64,000 nucleotides of DNA from Nemertoderma westbladi (GCA_032718475.1 JAUCBJ010006596.1:62001-126000), one strand, 5' to 3'; shown: positions 43,351 through 54,328, numbered from the stretch's first letter. Numbers and translations: made by a program. Notes: generated by a model not told the origin, from the letters alone.

Positions 43351-43970
43351 TGTAGAGTGTAGAGTATAGGGGTGAGAGGTGTTTAGTCGTCCAAGTTTTG
43401 GACTGAGGGGAGTGGGATTGAGGGCAAGACGCCCTTCCCACACATAAAATAAAATAAAAATAATTAGTTAGTTAGTTAGTTAGAAGGTACGTAGTACCGA
43501 GATGAGAGTCAGTTAGTTAGTTAGTTAGTTAGAAGGTAGGTAGTACCGAGAGTGAGAGTTAGTTAGTTAGAGTAGTTAGAGGGTACGTAGTACCGTTAGT
43601 TAGTGAAGTTAGAGTAGTTAGAGGGTACGTAGTACCGTTAGTTAGTGGAGTTACAGTAGTTAGAGGGTACGTAGTACCGTTAGTTAGAAAGAGAGTAAGA
43701 GTTAGAGGGTACGTAGTACCGTTAGTTAGTGGAGTTAGAGTAGTTAGAGGGTACGTAGTACCGTTACTTAGAAAGATAGTAAGAGTTAGAGGGTACGTAG
43801 AACCGTTAGTTAGAAAGAGAGTAAGAGTTAGAGGGTACGTAGTACCGTTAGTTAGAGAGAGAGTAAGAGTTAGATGGTACGTAGTACCGTTAGTTAGAGA
43901 GAGAGTAAGAGTTAGAGGGTACGTAGTGCCGTTAGTTAGAGAGAGTAAGAGTTAGTAAGAAAGTACGTAG
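43351..43970 (+). repeat. Post-integrase region with 42-bp minisatellite
   Basis: The same order as at 17.5 kb: TCGTCCAAGTTTTGGACTGA, purine tract GGGGAGTGGGA, TGAGGGCAAGACGCCC, an A-rich link, then units of about 42 bp (for example 43581, 43623, 43665, 43707) carrying GGTACGTAGTACC. The period is 42 here and 43 in the other copy, so the arrays expanded separately. Confidence 0.75.
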
Positions 43971-44000
43971 CGCTAGTTGGTAAGAGATAGAGGTAGAAGG

Positions 44001-44010
44001 GTATATATAG
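44001..44010 (+). promoter_or_regulatory. TATA-like box ahead of the exonuclease frame
   Basis: GTATATATAG follows the minisatellite directly and lies about 460 bp before the frame. The third remnant has GGTATAAAATAG at the equivalent place. Conservation in diverged copies supports a promoter, but no transcript evidence exists. Confidence 0.45.
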
Positions 44011-44464
44011 TATAGATATCAGTCAGTAATTAGTAGCGAGAGGGGGGCATATGAGTACAGCTGGATAAATCGTGTGGCCACGCGATGCATACTGTTGTAC
44101 TGCACAGGTCCACAGAGTAGGCCAGAATGTGGATTAGGAGATAGAATAATCCATAGGCAGTAGTAAGTAGTAGAACAGTAGAGTTAGAATTAAATTAAAA
44201 TAAATAAAATGGGGCTAAGAGAATAAATTATGGTAACAGCAATAAAGAAATTCTGGAATATAGTTTAAGTAACGGACAGAATTAGGGAATTTAGGAAATT
44301 CAGCACTTTAAGTAAAAGTTAAATAAGAAAATCGGCAGTAACCTAGTATTTCAGAGAGAGATAGGCCATTATCGAACCATACAGACCATCCTAGCTATAT
44401 CACTCACTTATATTGCGCCTTGGTAAGGCACCACCTTATAGGTGAGCAAGCGGGAGAGTTCGAA

Positions 44465-45444
44465 ATGGGGGGAAGCTGATCAGGAAGAGAAAGGCGGAGC
44501 AAGGGGGAAAGGAGATACTGGTGGATTTCACCAAGAGGCATCCGGAAGAGAGGACAAGGGGATACTACGACCGGTTGGAAAAGGGTCACGCAGCGCGAGC
44601 GCTACAGGACCACTTCAGGGAGGTGCACGAACAGCGGCTGGTCGGGACCTACGGGACGCCGTCGCTGGACAATGCGATCTTCGTGCATTTCCACTACGTG
44701 GTGAAAGGGGACGAGGCGAAGTTCGGGATTCCGATGTACCCGAGGGAGTCGCCGAAGAAAGATTGGAAGAGGTTCATAGAGTCCGTCAACAGGGGAGGAT
44801 ACATGGTCCTAGATGACAAAGGAACCGTAGAAGACGAGGAGGGTTCGAGACGAGGATCAGCGGGGTCAGCCAGGATCATACTCCTACATTTGGCCGCGCC
44901 AAATGGGGACATTTTCCTATTCGACCTAGGAACGTATGGGAACAAGGACGGGCCGAAGTTGAACCGGTTGCCGAAAGTGGTGCAAGTCTTGGTACGAGAG
45001 AAGTCGACGACGAAGGTGGGATCGGCGATTCGCGACGACGCGGAGAGAATCATCGGTCCGGACACCCCCAACCTTCTGGACACGCAGACGGTCTTTATGG
45101 CTATGACAGCGCCAGACGGGTTGGGACTAGTGGGGAACACAGGCCAGTGCGGAGCGGTGGCGATGGGCCAGCTGTTGGGGCTCGTGTGTCTCAAACCGAC
45201 AGACTGGGGAAAGTTCAGAGAAGAGTACGGAGCAGAGTTAGCGAACTCGCTGAAGTGGGGAGCGAGGCCAGGGAAACAAGAGGTGTATCAATTCCGGAGA
45301 GGAGTGATAAAGGTATATCAGAAGCGATATATCCTGCAGGAGGATTGGATAATGATAGATTTACTAAACCTATTCATGACCGTCGTCATTGGGAAGGAAC
45401 CAACGGCATTCCTGCTATCGGGATCACCCCTGAACTACAGATGA
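44465..45444 (+). pseudogene. DEDD 3'-5' exonuclease-like protein, copy 1 (start lost)
   Basis: Residues follow the order of the RNase D/EXD exonuclease fold: a motif I region YMVLDDKG, ILLHLAAPNGDIFLFDLGT, motif II TTKVGSAIRDDAERI, LLDTQTVFMAM and motif III region LQEDWIMIDLLNLF. Such enzymes remove nucleotides from 3' ends with two metal ions held by D-x-E, D and D. Compared with copy 2, one base is missing right after the ATG at 44465, so the start is out of frame, and the motif I Glu is Lys (DDK instead of DDE), which should abolish metal binding. The frame ends at TGA 45442-45444, and the zinc-knuckle frame continues in phase. GC content is much higher than in flanking DNA. Confidence 0.6.
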
Positions 45445-47025
45445 GCCTTTAAAACGGCTTTCGAGGGTCTGGTAGACCTCCCGGGGCTGAAGGGCGAGTC
45501 GGTGTACTACAACAGCCGACATCTGGTAAACGGGGAGATAGATACACCATATCAGAGATGGGAGCAGCTAGAGACGAATAGACGAGAGGCGAAGCAATTG
45601 GAAGAAATCGCTAGACAGGATAAAAGAGAAGCAGAAGAGAGGGAGGAGGAAGCTAGGGCGCAGAGCTACGGCTTCGAGGAGCAAGCGGGCCTAGACGAAC
45701 TTCGTTGGACTTCATCAGGGAGTTCGGGGGAGTCTCTAGGGCAAGAGTTAGGGTGGACGGTGGGATCACCGAAACAGTCGACGTCGGGGTTGCAAGCGAT
45801 GCCCATACCAGCGGGCGCTGAGGGCGACCAACCGCTAAGGAAGCTATGGGAGCTAGAGGAATGGAGAGCTACGGGCAAGAACCAAGGCGGGAAGGGACAT
45901 AGTGGGTCCACCGGGATACCGGGGTTGAAACCACTGCGAGAGGAGGACGAAGACGACGACGAGTTCGGAGAGAAGCCGCCCATCGGGAGGATAGGCCACT
46001 CGGACATGGACTGGGTTGGCGGGAGGGTGGTGACGGCCAGTGGGGCGAGGGCCTTCTGGGATAAACCCGGCAAGCGGGCCTGGGTGCATGAGGAACCGGC
46101 GATGGATTTCGCGGGGAGCACCATCAGGTTGGGCGAACAACCGGGGACGGCACCACGGGTAGTGTTTGGGGAGACGATGCCCGGGAGGGGCGAGGAGATC
46201 GACGTAGACAGGGACACTAACGTCCAGAAGTTTGCCTACCAGCGACTCCATAGACCGCGGAGGTCGCTTGGGACGAAAGACGACGTGGGGCGGGAGACAT
46301 TGATACTCGGTTGCGACTACTGTGGGAGACAGACCCACCAGGAAAGGAGCTGTTTGTATCGGTTCCAGAAAGGGACTTATTGTCTCTATTGCCGAGAGTC
46401 AAGCCACAGGATGGGGGCGTGTCTACGGTTGCACAACCGATGTTCGAAATGTAACTTTCGGGGACATTACGGACGCCAGTGCGACTGGATGGACGACGAA
46501 GAGAAGTTCAGGATCTTCGAGGAATGGGCCGACGTCGGGGCGATGACTCGGCAGCGTATGAAGGCCCAGGAGTTTAAGTGGGGTTTCTTCCTAATCAATC
46601 AGGAGGCCCACATGGAGATTATCAAACGGAGGCTTCCGTTTACCTACCAGGAAGTGGCGACGGCGGCATCATATGCCGGGGTGATAAATACGCAGAGGTA
46701 TTTGGATAGGTGGACGCCACAAAACAGAGGAGAGTTTAGGGATTTCTTGGCGGAGCATGTGCCGCGGGCTATGAAGATGATTTTATGGGACGCCACCAGG
46801 GGGAGACAACAGGGCCACTCGGAGGGGCCGCCCGCGAAGCGATATCGGGAGCTGATAACACCGGCACCCAAGGGGCCAACCACCGGGATCAGTAAGGAGG
46901 TGGCGGCGAGAGTCCGAAGACAGAAGACAGATCCCAGAAGGGCGACAGTAACCAGGAAACGACCCAGGGAGGGAACCATCTCAAGAGAGATAGACAGATT
47001 CCCAAAGTCAGGAGGGATAAACTGA
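45445..47025 (+). CDS. Charged protein with three CCHC zinc knuckles, copy 1
   Basis: In the same frame as the exonuclease and separated from it only by TGA, this 526-residue stretch begins AFKTAFEGLVDLPGLKGES. A Glu/Arg-rich likely coiled coil follows (about residues 50-80), then Gly/Pro-rich linkers and an acidic EEDEDDDEFGE patch. Three perfect CX2CX4HX4C knuckles come next: CDYCGRQTHQERSC, CLYCRESSHRMGAC and CSKCNFRGHYGRQC. The tail is basic (RKRPREGTISRE). Zinc-knuckle rows bind single-stranded nucleic acid and are a Gag hallmark. No capsid domain, protease or pol follows. No ATG lies near the 5' end, so expression would need readthrough of TGA or fusion to the upstream frame. The frame is intact in this copy. 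Confidence 0.65.
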   Translation, partial: AFKTAFEGLVDLPGLKGESVYYNSRHLVNGEIDTPYQRWEQLETNRREAKQLEEIARQDKREAEEREEEARAQSYGFEEQAGLDELRWTSSGSSGESLGQELGWTVGSPKQSTSGLQAMPIPAGAEGDQPLRKLWELEEWRATGKNQGGKGHSGSTGIPGLKPLREEDEDDDEFGEKPPIGRIGHSDMDWVGGRVVTASGARAFWDKPGKRAWVHEEPAMDFAGSTIRLGEQPGTAPRVVFGETMPGRGEEIDVDRDTNVQKFAYQRLHRPRRSLGTKDDVGRETLILGCDYCGRQTHQERSCLYRFQKGTYCLYCRESSHRMGACLRLHNRCSKCNFRGHYGRQCDWMDDEEKFRIFEEWADVGAMTRQRMKAQEFKWGFFLINQEAHMEIIKRRLPFTYQEVATAASYAGVINTQRYLDRWTPQNRGEFRDFLAEHVPRAMKMILWDATRGRQQGHSEGPPAKRYRELITPAPKGPTTGISKEVAARVRRQKTDPRRATVTRKRPREGTISREIDRFPKSGGIN

Positions 47026-47029
47026 AACT

Positions 47030-47586
47030 TACGTGCGAACTATTAATTAATCTAAATAATCAAAATAAGTGCAATTTGTATGTACGTACGTAGCAATCAG
47101 TAATCTACAAAATATATATGCTCGAAGTAAGTACTATAGTCATACAACCTTTCTCAATTAGCTACTGGGACGGGGGGGCCAACTGACTATGGCACTATGG
47201 ACGAGACGCCAGACGATTTCACACTTCTTGAGTGCGACGGCACGGGAGGGGGGGGTGAGATTCGTCAGAAGGGATAAGGTAGTCAAAGAGGGGTTGAGGG
47301 ACGGAATAATAGTGCGGAGTGCGGAGAGAGTGCGGATGCGATTCGAGCGTGGGGGGAGAGGAATAAGAGGCAGAGTAAGGGACGGGGAAGTCCGAGAGTT
47401 AGAGCGGGAGAGAGGAGAAGTAGAGGAGAATCTGGGTAAGAAAAGAATAGAGTCAGGGCGAAAGTGTTGGGGAAACAAAAATCGTGTGAGAGGAATGCAC
47501 GATCGGCCCAACATGGGACGCCAGGCGAACAGGGTAGCGTTATCATACCCATAGGGAGCAGCCTGGAAAGCCGGCTCCGAGAGAAG
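47030..47586 (+). other. GA-rich 3' region after the zinc-knuckle frame
   Basis: Matches 18600-19140 with divergence and indels. The shared blocks are TTAGCTACTGGGAC, TTCTTGAGTGC and GCCAGGC(G/A)AACAGGGTAGCGTTATCATACCCAT. A 121-residue open frame (47189-47554) has no consistent counterpart in the other copy and is probably compositional. It may be an LTR or 3' UTR; the block then jumps directly into copy 2 of the tandem duplication. Confidence 0.5.
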
Positions 47587-48080
47587 CGCTAGTTGGTAAG
47601 AGATAGAGGTAGAAGGGTATATATAGTATAGATATCAGTCAGTAATTAGTAGCGAGAGGGGGGCATATGAGTACAGCTGGATAAATTGTGTGGCCACGCG
47701 ACGCATACTGTTGTACTGCACAGGCCCACAGAGTAGGCCAGAATGTGGATTAGGAGATAGAATAATCCATAGGCAGTAGTAAGTAGTAGAACAGTAGAGT
47801 TAGAATTAAATTAAAATAAATAAAATGGGGCTAAGAGAATAAATTATGGTAACAGCAATAAAGAAATTCTGGAATATAGTTTAAGTAACGGACAGAATTA
47901 GGGAATTTAGGAAATTCAGCACTTTAAGTAAAAGTTAAATAAGAAAATCGGCAGTAACCTAGTATTTCAGAGAGAGATAGGCCATTATCGAACCATACAG
48001 ACCATCCTAGCTATATCACTCACTTATATTGCGCCTTGGTAAGGCACCACCTTATAGGTGAGCAAGCGGGAGAGTTCGAA

Positions 48081-49061
48081 ATGGCGGGGAAGCTGATCAG
48101 GAAGAGAAAGGCGGAGCAAGGAGGAAAGGAGATACTGGTGGATTTCACCAAGAGGCATCCGGAAGAGAGGACAAGGGGATACTACGACCGGTTGGAAAAG
48201 GGTCACGCAGCGCGAGCGCTACAGGACCACTTCAGGGAGGTGCACGAACAGCGGCTGGTCGGGACCTACGGGACGCCGTCGCTGGACAATGCGATCTTCG
48301 TGCATTTCCACTATGTGGTGAAAGGGGACGAGGCGAAGTTCGGGATTCCGATGTACCCGAGGGAGTCGCCGAAGAAAGATTGGAAGAGGTTCATAGAGTC
48401 CGTCAACAGGGGAGGATACATGGTCCTAGACGACGAAGGAACCGTAGAAGACGAGGAGGGTTCGAGACGAGGATCAGCGGGGTCAGCCAGGATCATACTC
48501 CTACATTTGGCCGCGCCAAATGGGGACATTTTCCTATTCGACCTAGGAACGTATGGGAACAAGGACGGGCCGAAGTTGAACCGGTTGCCGAAAGTGGTGC
48601 AAGTCTTGGTACGAGAGAAGTCGACGACGAAGGTGGGATCGGCGATTCGCGACGACGCGGAGAGAATCATCGGTCCGGACACCCCCAACCTTCTGGACAC
48701 GCAGACAGTCTTTATGGCTATGACAGCGCCAGACGGGTTGGGACTAGTGGGGAACACAGGCCAGTGCGGAGCGGTGGCGATGGGCCAGCTGTTGGGGCTC
48801 GTGTGTCTCAAACCGACAGACTGGGGAAAGTTCAGAGAAGAGTACGGAGCAGAGTTAGCGAACTCGCTGAAGTGGGGAGCGAGGCCAGGGAAACAAGAGG
48901 TGTATCAATTCCGGAGAGGAGTGATAAAGGTATATCAGAAGCGATATATCCTGCAGGAGGATTGGATAATGATAGATTTACTAAACCTATTCATGACCGT
49001 CGTCATTGGGAAGGAACCAACGGCATTCCTGCTATCGGGATCACCCCTGAACTACAGATGA
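48081..49061 (+). CDS. DEDD 3'-5' exonuclease-like protein, copy 2
   Basis: Open from ATG 48081 (MAGKLIRKRKAEQGGKEI) to TGA 49059-49061, 326 residues. The ATG is chosen because it follows a leader also present in copy 1 and starts a basic N-terminus; the frame is open 45 bases further upstream without an ATG. Exonuclease signatures in order: DDEG in YMVLDDEG (about residues 112-119, motif I D-x-E), IFLFDLGT, KVGSAIRDDAERI (motif II Asp), LLDTQ, and DWIMIDLLNLF near the C-terminus (motif III Asp, with Trp at the usual Tyr position). All candidate metal ligands are present, unlike copy 1. I place it with RNase D/EXD proteins from pattern order only. Confidence 0.65.
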   Translation: MAGKLIRKRKAEQGGKEILVDFTKRHPEERTRGYYDRLEKGHAARALQDHFREVHEQRLVGTYGTPSLDNAIFVHFHYVVKGDEAKFGIPMYPRESPKKDWKRFIESVNRGGYMVLDDEGTVEDEEGSRRGSAGSARIILLHLAAPNGDIFLFDLGTYGNKDGPKLNRLPKVVQVLVREKSTTKVGSAIRDDAERIIGPDTPNLLDTQTVFMAMTAPDGLGLVGNTGQCGAVAMGQLLGLVCLKPTDWGKFREEYGAELANSLKWGARPGKQEVYQFRRGVIKVYQKRYILQEDWIMIDLLNLFMTVVIGKEPTAFLLSGSPLNYR

Positions 49062-50308
49062 GCCTTTAAAACGGCTTTCGAGGGTCTGGTAGACCTCCCG
49101 GGGCTGAAGGGCGAGTCGGTGTACTACAACAGCCGACATCTGGTAAACGGGGAGATAGATACACCATATCAGAGATGGGAGCAGCTAGAGACGAATAGAC
49201 GAGAGGCGAAGCAATTGGAAGAAATCGCTAGACAGGATAAAAGAGAAGCAGAAGAGAGGGAGGAGGAAGCTAGGGCGCAGAGCTACGGCTTCGAGGAGCA
49301 AGCGGGCCTAGACGAACTTCGTTGGACTTCATCAGGGAGTTCGGGGGAGTCTCTAGGGCAAGAGTTAGGGTGGACGGTGGGATCACCGAAACAGTCGACG
49401 TCGGGGTTGCAAGCGATGCCCATACCAGCGGGCGCTGAGGGCGACCAACCGCTAAGGAAGCTACGGGAGCTAGAGGAATGGAGAGCTACGGGCAAGAACC
49501 AAGGCGGGAAGGGACATAGTGGGTCCACCGGGATACCGGGGTTGAAACCACTGCGAGAGGAGGACGAAGACGACGACGAGTTCGGAGAGAAGCCGCCCAT
49601 CGGGAGGATAGGCCCCTCGGACATGGACTGGGTTGGCGGGAGGGTGGTGACGGCCAGTGGGGCGAGGGCCTTCTGGGATAAACCCGGCAAGCGGGCCTGG
49701 GTGCATGAGGAACCGGCGATGGATTTCGCGGGGAGCACCATCAGGTTGGGCGAACAACCGGGGACGGCACCACGGGTAGTGTTTGGGGAGACGATGCCCG
49801 GGAGGGGCGAGGAGATCGACGTAGACAGGGACACTAACGTCCAGAAGTTTGCCTACCAGCGACTCCATAGACCGCGGAGGTCGCTTGGGACGAAAGACGA
49901 CGTGGGGCGGGAGACATTGATACTCGGTTGCGACTACTGTGGGAGACAGACCCACCAGGAAAGGAGCTGTTTGTATCGGTTCCAGAAAGGGACTTATTGT
50001 CTCTATTGCCTGAGAGTCAAGCCACAGGATGGGGGCGTGTCCACGGTTGCACAACCAATGTTCGAAATGTAACTTTCGGGGACATTACGGATGCCAGTGC
50101 GACTGGATGGACGACGAAGAGAAGTTCAGGATCTTCGAGGAATGGGCCGACGTCGGGGCGATGACTCGGCAGCGTATGAAGGCCCAGGAGTTTAAGTGGG
50201 GTTTCTTCCTAATCAATCAGGAGGCCCACATGGAGATTATCAAACGGAGGCTTCCGTTTACCTACCAGGAAGTGGCGACGGCGGCATCATATGCCGGGGT
50301 GATAAATA
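49062..50308 (+). pseudogene. Zinc-knuckle protein, copy 2 (frameshifted and truncated)
   Basis: Same frame as the preceding exonuclease after TGA, and nearly identical to copy 1. One inserted base at about 50010 (TTGCCTGAG versus TTGCCGAG) shifts the frame inside the second knuckle, ending the protein at 50072. The third knuckle survives only in another frame (50029-50308, CSKCNFRGHYGCQC). The copy is then cut at 50308. Confidence 0.85.
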
Positions 50309-52200
50309 ATGGGGTAATGTGCCTATAACTAAACCATATTTGACTTATTTAAGGAGTACCGGTAATAGAATATTTGGGCCAAAACACCAGACAAGCAAAT
50401 ATTATATTTCACTCATTGGGCCGAAACGTCTTTGTCCAAAACGTCTAAGGCCGAAACGTCTGTTAACTAACAGCTTGTATCTAAAATAAAACATAACGAT
50501 AAGAGATTATTACTCACTAACTGATTAAAAAAATATATATGTATAATATAAATAAAGCAAGCTGGATATCCCATGGGAATAGCAATAAAAATTGCAAACA
50601 ATAGACAGACGGTATGTCAGCTTGTGTGCATACCAGCATAGCGCAGTAGGACAGCACAGTCCTTATTGTTCTGCTGTACAGGCCGCAGGCCGGGCCTACC
50701 ACAGTACCAATTGCGTTTCCGGTTTGTGTTTAGCCAGTGCTGCGCTGCAGTACAGCAGTAGGCCTAACTGGTCTGGCATGGTACTAGTGTTAGGTCTATA
50801 TTTATTATTGAGGCGTTTTTTGTGTTTTTGGAACCACCATTCCGTTGCCATGTTTGTTAACCCATTTTGACAGAATGCTGTACCTGTACACGGTACCGGT
50901 ACTGTAAATGTCATACCTTAACTGTTATTACTATCGCATACCGGTATGATCCTAGCGTCCTAGGGTGGAGTGAAAAAAACTCTTTTTTCAAATGAAGTTG
51001 GGTGTGAAAAAAAGATGACAATGCCCAAAAAAACGAATTATACAAAGTTTCACAATAATATTTCAACATCTTCAGTCTCCAACCTGTCTACACATTTTCA
51101 CTACGGTACCGTACGCGTACATACTGCAGTTACCGTACTGTACTAGAAGTTCTTACCGGTACCACCACAAAAAAATGCAGTAAAAAAACGTGAAAAAAAC
51201 GTGACAAAAAACGCATTAACCTTCGTCAGAACAGGAAGACGGCAGGACGGGTAGGCCTAGTGCTGTAGTGCCTGACTGGGGTACTGGGTGCGGGTAGGGT
51301 ACCGTACCTTACCTCGTACCACAGGTCAGGGATTGTTTTAGAGTGCAGGAGTGTCTGAAATACAGGGAATGTCACGATTGGGGCAGTGGTTTACCGGTAA
51401 GCCGGTACCAACATTTTGTTGGGCAGTTTAAAGTAGTGGCGGCCTCAACCCTAATATAAACTGTCATAATCTGTCAATAAACTGTCAATAGAGCAAGGAG
51501 TACTGGAACTGGAATTGGAGAGGGTTGGGCCACAGGAGTCATAGGGTATCGCCTATGTAAATGTTTATACCTGTTATCTTTACCTGATAATATAATTAAG
51601 GATATTATTAATTAGTTGAATATTGAGAATGGAGACGGTTGAATAAGAATTAATAATATGCTGAATTATATAAACTTTTATTATCTTTATTTGGGGGTGG
51701 GGGGGGGGGGGTTAATAAACCATGGTTATTTTCAGAGAACCACTGGTAATATTGTGAATAAACCACGGTTATTTTCGGAAAACCACAGGTAATATTGTGA
51801 ATAAACCACGGTTATTTTCGGAAAACCACTGGTAATATTGTGAATAAACCACGGTAATAATTGGAGAATCGGGAAAAAACCCCGGTTAAAATGCAACAAA
51901 AACCACCGGCGGTTTTTTCGGGAAACTGGCGGTTGGTTTTTTAAGGTAAAACAGGGGTTATGTTTTTTCAGTGTAGAATGACCCATTGAGTGAGCAGCGT
52001 TTTCTTTTTCATGGACTTCTGGTAGTCTTTGGTTGAAAAAACTCTTGGCGTGCCGAAAACTAGTCGATCCCGCCTTCGACTTGGAACCTGGGACGAGTTT
52101 TTGCCACAGGTTATTAAGTGGGATGCTGGTGTTGTTAAGTTGCTCTATATACGAAACTTGAATCAGAAGACAACGTACAAGAAGTGTATAATGTGCGACC
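50309..52200. other. Non-coding stretch with small repeats
   Basis: A CCGAAACGTCT phrase occurs in short tandem at 50412-50463. ACCGGTAC blocks are frequent (50880-51160, 51290-51420). There is a G-run at about 51694-51710. No gene seen. Confidence 0.5.
51715..51860. repeat. 43-bp tandem repeat
   Basis: Units start at 51715, 51758, 51801 and 51844 with the phrase AATAAACCACGGTTATTTTC and a GGTAATATTGTG block; the fourth decays into GGTTTTTT/AAAACCCC-type sequence up to about 51970. Confidence 0.9.
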
Positions 52201-52227
52201 GATATAAACCCATTTCTTTAATAAAAC

Positions 52228-53367
52228 TTAATCCTTATAGCTAATGATAATTTTCTGCGGTCCATAAAATCCTGAGGTCTTGTGATTTGGTACTTGAAAA
52301 ATAAACACATTATTACCACTGATATCTTTGGTTACAAAACCCTCCTTGAAATGTTTCAGTTTTAAGTTCTTTACAACACACTCTCGCAATCCCAGGTCGT
52401 ATATTATTAGACTTATAAGATACGTTTGCATTTCTGTCAGTTCGTCTTTGTCATCAACGTCAGGTAACCTTGTAATATTGTCGCGAATTTTATCAATATA
52501 TGAAAACGTCTGAAACTTATTTATCTCCTCAGCTGTAGGCATGGTTTCCGTAGCCCTTTGGCGAACTGTATAGGCGTGCTTTCTAACATCGGACTTATGT
52601 TGCCGTTGTAAATCTTTTGTCACTGTCAGGCCTTTCACGGCCCCGCTAACATTATTTAAGACAATAAATTCAAAGTATCTCTGAAGTCTGAATGTCTGAA
52701 GTACGGCTTTCAGTGTATTGGCAGACCGGGTGCCACCACCACGAATTTTCTCAGAAGCTACTTGACAGTATGCATTATGTAATTTTTGTGGATCACTTAT
52801 CTCATCGAACCTTAGTATGTAGTTCTCTTTATTATCACCCATATGTTTAAAGAATGTTCTCACACTCGAAGCTATCATTAAGATATCCCTCTCTCTTTCT
52901 TTTAATGATTCTTCATTATAATCTGCTTTCAAATAATCCATAAATTGATCCATCATAGGAGGTTCACCTGGTTCACCAGCGTCAATAGCAGGTAGTATAT
53001 AACGACTTGGATCATCCGGCCTCCGACTCTGGATCTCCGGGTAGAAGATTGTGTTTACAAGTCAGATGGTCACCAATCTTATAAAAACATTTATTGCAAA
53101 TTAAGCACCGCGATATTCAACGATTCGGTTTCTTTTTACCGCTTTTATATAATCTTATCACACCAGATTTCTTAAAATATAGTTCTTTACTCTCCAGAGA
53201 CAGCCGGCTTAAAACCCCGGCATGTTATATTTGGTGTCGATTGCGTAGATGATCATTAATTCGAAGCGTTTCTTTGTGACAGAGTTTACAGATTCTAGGT
53301 ATATGAGAGTCTTTTGATTTTTGTGGCATGGAAATATCATCACAATCTCCATTGGTATCAATGCAAT
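52228..53367 (-). pseudogene. C2H2-type fingers plus tyrosine-recombinase-like frame
   Basis: Minus strand. After a splice-acceptor-like TTTTTCTCCGTAG, the DNA from 53367 encodes a short finger CKLCHKETLRINDHLRNRH (CX2CX9HX4H) and, near 53105-53050, a second of the same spacing, CLICNKCFYKIGDHLTCKH. Then 53012-52228 holds a helical protein (RFDEISDPQKLHNAY, GGGTRSANTLKAVLQTF) ending with IYDLGLRECVVKNLKLKHF and NHKTSGFYGPQKIII. These resemble the first catalytic Arg and the beta-hairpin Lys of tyrosine recombinases; the HxxR and Tyr parts are missing. Stops and shifts lie between pieces. It could be a Crypton-like relic or exons of a host gene derived from one. Confidence 0.5.
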
Positions 53368-53493
53368 CTACGGAGAAAAAAACAAATTATATAATGAAGT
53401 ATAAATAATTTGAATACTGGAGGGCTTATCTGAACTAAGTTAATGTATAATCAATCAACTCAATATATAACTGACTGGGACTGTATTGTCAAG

Positions 53494-54095
53494 CCACGAA
53501 GTGAGCGAAGCCTTAGCATATGGGTACCATTAACGAGTTGTCTCTCGTGTAGTCGTCACTTGTCTAACTTTTGATCACTAATAACTTCGTAATTCCTTGA
53601 TGATATTAAACCAAACTTTGTATGTACTGTATGTAGTACGTCAAAAGTTTAGAAAGAATATGAGGTTTGGTCAAAAATCAGACAGTCTGTCAGTCGGTAC
53701 CGGTAGGTATTCTAGCGGTACCGCATCACTTCGTCTGGGTTTAATAACTTTGGCATTGCATCAATTTTGATGAAACTTTCACAGATTGACGTATGGAATG
53801 TTCGTAATTCAATGACAGAATGAGTACATAGAGTTTATAGCTTCCCACAATTTCACGGTCCGTCGCTAGGAGGCGCTAAATATCACTTCGTCTAGGTGCC
53901 GTACCTGGGCGGGAAATTTACAAATTGTCCCTCCATCCACTAATTGCATTCATAAGAGAGGCAGGTGTATGCTGGCCCGATTGATGTTTACATACTTACT
54001 GTATATAGAAGCTCAGCTGAGAAGTGGATTGGTTGCAAGTACTATAGATTACAGCTTCTCAGGTTAACTGAGTCTCGTGCTGCGCGAAAGCCCCA
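53494..54095. mobile_element. Short member of the 2.7-4.25 kb interspersed repeat family
   Basis: Both ends match 2672-4250 in reversed orientation. The interior has a GTCGCTAGGAGGCGCTAAAT block reminiscent of the CTCTAGCGG core, but only as single copies, without the 315-bp array. Confidence 0.6.
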
Positions 54096-54328
54096 CAAAC
54101 ATGTAACTTACTGTATTTACGCGAATAAGTTATACCCCACCCACCCCGCCCGGGGGTGGGGTATAGGCAGGGCCGCATTTAGGAAAAGACCAACTACGCC
54201 AGAAATAGTAAATAATAAATGTAGTATAACTAGTAAGCTAAATTATATATTACCAACAAACTGAGGGGGTAGATTCTGGAGTCTAATCTACGCCGCTAAC
54301 AGATATGATACCAACCATTCTGCTGGGT

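Larger units (their letters stand above)
43971..46690. repeat. Tandem-duplicated block, copy 1
   Basis: Matches 47587-50308 at better than about 99 percent, offset 3616 rising to 3618 because of two single-base differences. It covers the TATA-like box, leader, exonuclease frame and most of the zinc-knuckle frame. Confidence 0.95.
47587..50308. repeat. Tandem-duplicated block, copy 2
   Basis: Near-identical to 43971-46690. It starts in the middle of the regulatory region, without the minisatellite, and breaks off at GATAAATA inside the zinc-knuckle frame, where unrelated AT-rich DNA begins. Confidence 0.95.

Noticed and set aside
45666-46979. Long minus-strand frames under the zinc-knuckle protein (also 49283-50054)
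   Set aside because: They are shadows produced by GC-rich, biased codons of the plus-strand gene; the CCHC motifs fix the plus strand as coding.
47189-47554. 121-residue basic protein after the zinc-knuckle frame
   Set aside because: The related sequence at 18876-19133 is open in a partly different register and both are GA-repeat-like, so I see compositional openness rather than conserved protein.
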